Source: Pseudomonadota bacterium
GTDB taxonomy: Bacteria; Pseudomonadota; Gammaproteobacteria; Steroidobacterales; Steroidobacteraceae
NCBI GenBank assembly: GCA_023428645.1
Contig: JAEYXD010000122.1
Location: 1-24,209, forward strand
Length of the DNA stretch: 24,209 nt
Direction of reading: 5' to 3'
Part shown: one piece after another, positions 22,712-24,209 of the stretch
Layout: every line of letters begins with the position of its first letter
Position numbering within the stretch: position 1 is the stretch's first letter
Notes under the pieces: model-generated
What the model was told of the DNA's origin: nothing
Database searches by the model: none
What the model saw: only the letters and a program-made list of their open reading frames with translations
Position numbers and translations under genes: made by a program

Positions 22712-22738
22712 AACTGCACAAAATGACGGCGTTCTTGA

Positions 22739-22755
22739 GCAAATTGCCACAGCAA
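22739..22755. promoter_or_regulatory. Overlapping GCAA/TTGC palindromes before the Lrp/AsnC gene
   Basis: The 17-nt sequence GCAAATTGCCACAGCAA contains two overlapping inverted repeats, GCAA-A-TTGC (22739-22747) and TTGC-CACA-GCAA (22744-22755). It lies 9 bp upstream of the ATG at 22765, where a regulator could block its own translation start or promoter. It would fall inside the coding region if the earlier ATG (22723) were used, which favours the later start. Autoregulation by the Lrp/AsnC protein is the natural guess. Confidence 0.45.
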
Positions 22756-22764
22756 ACTGGCAGA

Positions 22765-23196
22765 ATGCCCAACATGGACGATCTAGATCGACGCCTGCTG
22801 TCGTTACTGCGCGAGAATGCGCGGACCGCGATTGCCGCACTCGCCAAGAAACTGGGCGTCGCCCGCGGCACCGTGCAAAACCGACTGGCGCGGTTGGAAA
22901 AGGACGGTGTCATCGTCGGTTACACGGTGAGCCTCAAGCCGCAAGCCGAAGGTCAGCAGATTCGCGCGATCATGACGGTCGCGGTCGAGGGCAATCGCAC
23001 GCAGTCGGTGCTCAAGGCGCTGCGCGGCGAGCCCGCGGTCGTCGCCCTGTACAGTACGAACGGGCGTTGGGATTTCGTCGCGGAGCTGCGCGTCGAGAGC
23101 CTGCAAGAATTCGATCGCGTGATCGCCCGCATCAGCTTGTTCGAAGGCGTGTCACGAACCGAGACGAATCTCCTCCTGACCACCCACAAGGTGTAA
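22765..23196 (+). CDS. Lrp/AsnC family transcriptional regulator
   Basis: The 143-residue protein has the N-terminal helix-turn-helix of Lrp/AsnC (MDDLDRRLLSLLRENARTAI, then LAKKLGVARGTVQNRLARLEKDGVI) and a C-terminal RAM ligand-binding domain (IRAIMTVAVEGN, AVVALYSTNGRWDFVAELRV, FEGVSRTETNLLL). It usually forms dimers to octamers that bind DNA in response to an amino acid. Divergence from ornithine cyclodeaminase and arginase points to arginine or ornithine as effector, and to control of that operon. Three ATGs are possible (22723, 22765, 22774). I prefer 22765 or 22774, because the HTH normally starts at once and a palindromic site precedes them. The mechanosensitive-channel-like gene begins 3 bp after its stop. 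Confidence 0.92.
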   Translation: MPNMDDLDRRLLSLLRENARTAIAALAKKLGVARGTVQNRLARLEKDGVIVGYTVSLKPQAEGQQIRAIMTVAVEGNRTQSVLKALRGEPAVVALYSTNGRWDFVAELRVESLQEFDRVIARISLFEGVSRTETNLLLTTHKV

Positions 23197-23199
23197 CGC

Positions 23200-24209
23200 A
23201 TGCGGCTCGAGGTCGTCATCCTCGTACTGTTGAGCATGTTCGCGGCGCCGCTGCCCGCCGCGGAGGCGGCTCAGGAAGCCAATGCGCCCGTGCAGGAGGC
23301 CGCCCCGGCGCGCGCGGTGATGACCGTCGAACAAGTCGTGCAACTGCTGGACGAGACGGTCGATTGGTATCGAACGCTCGGCACGCAGCAGCAAGCCGCC
23401 ACGCAGCCGAGCGATCTTCTCATCCTGTACGCCAATCGCCAGACCGCCGAGAAGGTCATGGCGCTCGCGTTCGATGTCGCACGCGCGAACGCCGAGCTCA
23501 TCAGCAGCGAAGAAGGCGCCAGGGAAGCGCATGATCCGTCGGGCTCCGCGAACACCGTGGCGGCGGCGCGAGCGCAATTGGACGAGCAGCGGCAAACGCT
23601 ACAACGCGAGCTCGACGAGGCGCAACGCGCGCTGGCCGCGGCGCCCGCGAAACAACGCGCCGAGCTGCAGGCGCGCATTTCGGTCTTGGAGCGCGGTGTC
23701 GAGCTCGTGCGGGCTCGGCGCAATTTCCTCGACAATCTGGCGCAGTTCGAAAGCGAAACCGACGGGGGCAGCTTCGGCGCGAATGCGCTGAAGGCTCATA
23801 TCGATGCGATTGCCGCGTCGATTCCCTCGGCAAGCGGAGGCGCTGCGCCGAACGCTGCCAGCGCGAGGCCAGCCACGACCTCGCCCGACGGATCCACCAC
23901 CGAGTCGATGAGCGAGTTCGGCATCTGGGACCTTGCGAATACGGTGTTTCGCCTGTCCGCCAAGCTGCGCACGATCGACGCGATCGACCATCGGACCGAG
24001 CAGCTGCAGGAGCTTTTCACGAAATTCCGCAACGAGCCGCTCGAGCGGCTGCAGGCGCTGACCGCGCGCGGCGATTCGCTCGCGGCCCAGGCGGACTCGG
24101 CGAATACGGCGACGCTGCGCGGCCTGCGCGATCAATTCGACACGCTCGCGTGGTTGTTCAAGCAAACGTCCTCGATCCTCACGCCGCTGAGCAAGGCGGA
24201 CGTGTTGCT
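23200..24209 (+). CDS. Probable MscS-family mechanosensitive channel, periplasmic N-terminal part (runs off the right edge)
   Basis: The frame stays open from the ATG at 23200 (AAGGTG ribosome site) to the window edge, 336 codons. Residues 1-23 form a signal peptide (VVILVLLSMFAAPLPAAEA). The next 310 or so residues are soluble and largely helical, with a strong heptad-like coiled coil at about 119-185 (AQLDEQRQTLQRELDEAQ, AELQARISVLERGVEL) and a low-complexity Ala/Ser/Thr linker at about 208-236. WDLANTVFRLSAKLRTIDAID and ALRLRGLRDQFDTLAWLFK-type segments near the end resemble, as I remember them, large MscS-like channels with long periplasmic N-terminal domains. The pore helices would lie beyond the window, so the assignment is tentative; any envelope protein with a periplasmic coiled coil is an alternative. 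It starts 3 bp after the Lrp gene and is probably cotranscribed with it. Confidence 0.55.
   Translation, partial: MRLEVVILVLLSMFAAPLPAAEAAQEANAPVQEAAPARAVMTVEQVVQLLDETVDWYRTLGTQQQAATQPSDLLILYANRQTAEKVMALAFDVARANAELISSEEGAREAHDPSGSANTVAAARAQLDEQRQTLQRELDEAQRALAAAPAKQRAELQARISVLERGVELVRARRNFLDNLAQFESETDGGSFGANALKAHIDAIAASIPSASGGAAPNAASARPATTSPDGSTTESMSEFGIWDLANTVFRLSAKLRTIDAIDHRTEQLQELFTKFRNEPLERLQALTARGDSLAAQADSANTATLRGLRDQFDTLAWLFKQTSSILTPLSKADVL

Overview
The window is GC-rich bacterial DNA with tightly packed genes, many joined by ATGA overlaps. Two TonB-dependent outer-membrane receptors, MurJ, DjlA, several twin-arginine (Tat) signals and a HiPIP-type ferredoxin point to a Gram-negative proteobacterium. 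A gammaproteobacterium of the Steroidobacter/Nevskiales kind is my best guess, but this is inference only. I saw no rRNA, tRNA, CRISPR array, insertion sequence or phage gene.

Layout. (1) 1-5356, all minus strand: the N-terminal 419 codons of a siderophore-type TonB receptor with a Fur-box-like 7-1-7 palindrome on its probable promoter; murJ; and a membrane-anchored spermidine synthase-like protein. (2) 5567-9442, plus strand: a compact five-gene operon of GST, ArsR-type regulator, SRPBCC/AHSA1 protein, SmvA-like DHA2 drug exporter and djlA. It looks like a chemical-stress unit. A strong hairpin at 9496-9524 separates it from the convergent next gene. (3) 9534-11843, minus: a second, complete TonB receptor. 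(4) 12319-16311, minus: a five-gene operon that is the most unusual part of the window. A two-gene module (A-B) occurs twice in tandem, followed by a Tat-exported HiPIP-like iron-sulfur protein. Both A and B resemble the diiron metallo-beta-lactamase domain of flavodiiron/ODP proteins without the flavodoxin domain. A has a Tat signal but has lost most metal ligands; B has kept most ligands but has no signal. (5) 16813-20412, minus: a GMC-type FAD dehydrogenase with a small Tat-signal subunit, then a DUF5996 protein coupled to a VIT1/CCC1-family Fe/Mn transporter. (6) 20610-22630, minus: arginase and ornithine cyclodeaminase, a two-step route from arginine to proline, divergent from an Lrp/AsnC regulator (22765-23196, plus) with repeat-rich DNA between them. 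(7) 23200 to the right edge, plus: the periplasmic N-terminal part of a probable MscS-family mechanosensitive channel.

How the parts may work together. The arginase/OCD/Lrp unit is a self-contained regulated catabolic module. The GST-ArsR-SRPBCC-MFS-DjlA unit combines conjugation, regulation, export and a membrane co-chaperone. The A-B-A-B-HiPIP operon looks like a periplasmic redox or O2/NO-binding complex, in which A could carry B through the Tat system and HiPIP could supply electrons. That last reading is a hypothesis built from motifs and gene order.
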